From assembly GCA_914767715.1 (NCBI GenBank), contig OU612069.1:18721387-18785386 (forward strand): a DNA stretch of 64,000 nucleotides. Reading direction: 5' to 3'. Made by a program: the position numbers and the translations under genes. Numbering within the stretch: position 1 is the stretch's first letter; each line of letters begins with the position of its first letter. Shown here piece by piece: positions 63,201 to 64,000 of the stretch. The notes below the pieces were generated by a model. It was given only the letters and a program-made list of their open reading frames with translations. It did not search any database and had not been told where the DNA came from. The stretch comes from Membranipora membranacea (Eukaryota > Bryozoa > Gymnolaemata > Cheilostomatida > Membraniporidae).

Positions 63201-64000
63201 CCTAAAAAAAAGATCAAATGTATGTTTAATTGATATCAATAAATTCCATATCTTTTCAACAGAAATGATTTATTATGGCTTTGAAAACATGCCATGTACT
63301 CTGGGGTAACTGTTGAGCTAGCATAAAAGAAGTTCGACCTTTTCATAAACATATCTCTTTAAGCTTTATGTTTTATAGATATTTCTGGGTATAGGGAGGC
63401 AGTTTTGCTCTACATTACCATAGTATTGAGCGGAGTGGTGGCTCTTGAACTTTCAGAGGCTGTGGTCAATTCATCATCCATAAGTGCAGAAAATTCTCGC
63501 CGGGATTTGTCATCACGTGTTATCACAAGTGTAGCCTGACCTGCCAACCAGAGTTATTAGTGTTTCATGATTATTTATCCGTTTGAGCCTCGGCGGTATT
63601 ACAACAGAGGACAACTTTTAATAGGTACAAGACAAATTTGGTTTGTTTTCAATTAACAGTCAGTCATGTCAGTCATCACATGACATTTACGAGGGTTTGC
63701 ATTTCGTTGTCAAGAAATCTAAGAGCTTGACTTACAGTCACATTATTAAATCATTGATTTATCTCAAACTTGTTTGAAATTCCATCAAAAGTATCAACTT
63801 TGTTAATGTCCCTCCTATGAACAAAACAAAATTCATGCAATTCAGAGTTGCCTGCTCTAACACCTTCTGTCACCATGAGAACACAACCAACTAAGCGCTG
63901 TGGTCAAGTCAACCGTGAATCATTGCAAGACCTCAGGATATTGTCAGATACAAACAACACACTATGTTCCCTAATTACCAGAGACATTCAGCTGTGTCAG
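53579..64000 (-). CDS. STXBP4: Syntaxin-binding protein 4 (Synip) orthologue, 5' end outside window
   Basis: Thirteen exons, all GT-AG and in phase: 63979-64000 (continues beyond), 63419-63540, 62683-62926, 61551-61685, 60687-60802, 59972-60160, 58989-59072, 58012-58179, 56967-57131, 56050-56152, 55794-55928, 54181-54238 and 53579-53654. About 538 residues are present. They read: end of PDZ (QATLVITRDDKSRREF), a Ser/Gln-rich linker, and an EF-hand-like module FDRLETAIRFLGVNPTEQQM then HLRHSLQADSQGFVSYAQF. A coiled coil follows, with LRKSEESRKT matching vertebrate LRKSEMARKT. The protein ends in a WW domain split over two exons (LPFGWEECFDEEGSKYYI, then NHVTQETSWHHP). Vertebrate STXBP4 binds syntaxin-4 and restrains insulin-stimulated GLUT4 vesicle docking; it also binds p63. 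Exon 62683-62926 might instead end at 62644 through a weaker donor in the same phase. Confidence 0.9.
55053..55250 (+). CDS. Possible small two-helix membrane peptide nested in an STXBP4 intron
   Basis: A 65-codon frame on the strand opposite STXBP4 starts with a signal-like MTLFAQCAIFVILIG and ends with a hydrophobic MFFIVTIFVLLCLQ. A TATATAAAA lies at 54947-54955, about 100 bp upstream. There is no homologue in the window and nothing recognised. In AT-rich DNA such a frame can arise by chance. Confidence 0.2.
   Translation: MTLFAQCAIFVILIGQNLNSCGDYDKQNHYYLIKSISHTELGDERMITTMFFIVTIFVLLCLQSM
57413..57864. mobile_element. Foldback element of about 450 bp in an STXBP4 intron
   Basis: Two arms of about 215 bp, 57413-57632 and 57643-57864, are reverse complements with few mismatches around a loop of about 10 nt. 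Shared words include CTGGGCTTTGCCCAGCA, GCCACCAGTCAAAAATTT, CAGGTGCCTT/AAGGCACCTG and GTTGTTGTTGACCAATCA. Both outer ends carry TTAA, possibly a target duplication of piggyBac type. It contains no transposase. It lies between the coiled-coil exons 56967-57131 and 58012-58179. Confidence 0.8.
58405..58470 (+). repeat. tRNA-like B-box fragment in an STXBP4 intron
   Basis: TGGCTAGTTTACAGG is followed about 15 bp later by GGTTCAAATCCC, as in the A and B boxes of a tRNA-derived SINE. It is too short and unpaired to be a tRNA gene. Confidence 0.3.
59972..60802 (-). CDS. STXBP4: EF-hand-like module exons of STXBP4
   Basis: Exons 60687-60802 and 59972-60160 join in phase 0. They encode RLETAIRFLGVNPTEQQM and QADSQGFVSYAQFVQMAKQL. 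The loop DSQGFVSYAQF resembles one EF-hand but keeps few Ca-binding acids. The segment is a close match to a vertebrate STXBP4 region that I recall as LEMALNYLGIQPT and ADSKGTVSFGDFV. It is diagnostic for the orthology call. Confidence 0.85.

Overview
The window is nuclear DNA from an invertebrate animal. It is AT-rich, and its genes are split by canonical GT-AG introns of about 0.1 to 1.5 kb. One gene is a recognisable metazoan STXBP4 (Synip) orthologue. The protein families do not fix the phylum. I built gene models by hand from splice signals, reading phase and translated exons; no searches were run.

Region by region: (1) 0.2-9.5 kb, minus strand, holds one large gene of up to 14 exons. 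It reads as an N-terminal THAP-like zinc module, small repeated phase-0 exons, two C2HC-like modules, a long conserved core of unknown function, a FEN1/XPG-like (PIN-fold) nuclease with every expected acidic position, and a CXC-like cysteine cluster. (2) 10.1-12.6 kb, minus strand, is a four-exon gene that appears to be decaying, with one nonsense codon and two single-base frame breaks. (3) 12.6-20.2 kb has no gene I can support; it holds diverged duplications and tRNA-like (SINE-like) promoter fragments. (4) 20.2-29.7 kb, minus strand, is an array of four paralogous three-exon genes for proteins of about 40-46 residues. Each starts Met-Lys-Pro (where exon 1 survives), is rich in Gly and Ser, and ends in a CaaX prenylation box (CIIL or CVIL). 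The first two copies lie in a 2.7-3.4 kb tandem duplication. The leftmost copy lost its promoter and start exon in a deletion that carries a templated insertion. (5) 32.0-38.4 kb, plus strand, is a nine-exon gene for a secreted protein of 700 residues with an NHL beta-propeller, Thr-rich linkers and small Cys/Asn-glycan modules on symmetric phase-1 exons. (6) 38.6-39.3 kb is a Harbinger-type MITE with TTA duplications. (7) 42.1-42.8 and 51.2-51.9 kb, minus strand, are two paralogous two-exon genes for 72- and 74-residue CxxC proteins, each with a TATA box. (8) 45.6 kb holds a decayed copy of an STXBP4 coiled-coil exon. (9) 53.6-64.0 kb, minus strand, is STXBP4 from the end of its PDZ domain through an EF-hand-like module and coiled coil to the WW domain; its 5' end lies outside the window. 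A 450-bp foldback element sits in one of its introns.

The least familiar systems here are the CaaX micro-protein array, whose intact copies share a promoter module (GTTGCTA then CCAAT at a fixed 36-37 bp), and the THAP plus FEN1-like nuclease gene. The genes do not form an obvious shared pathway; each appears to be an independent eukaryotic transcription unit.
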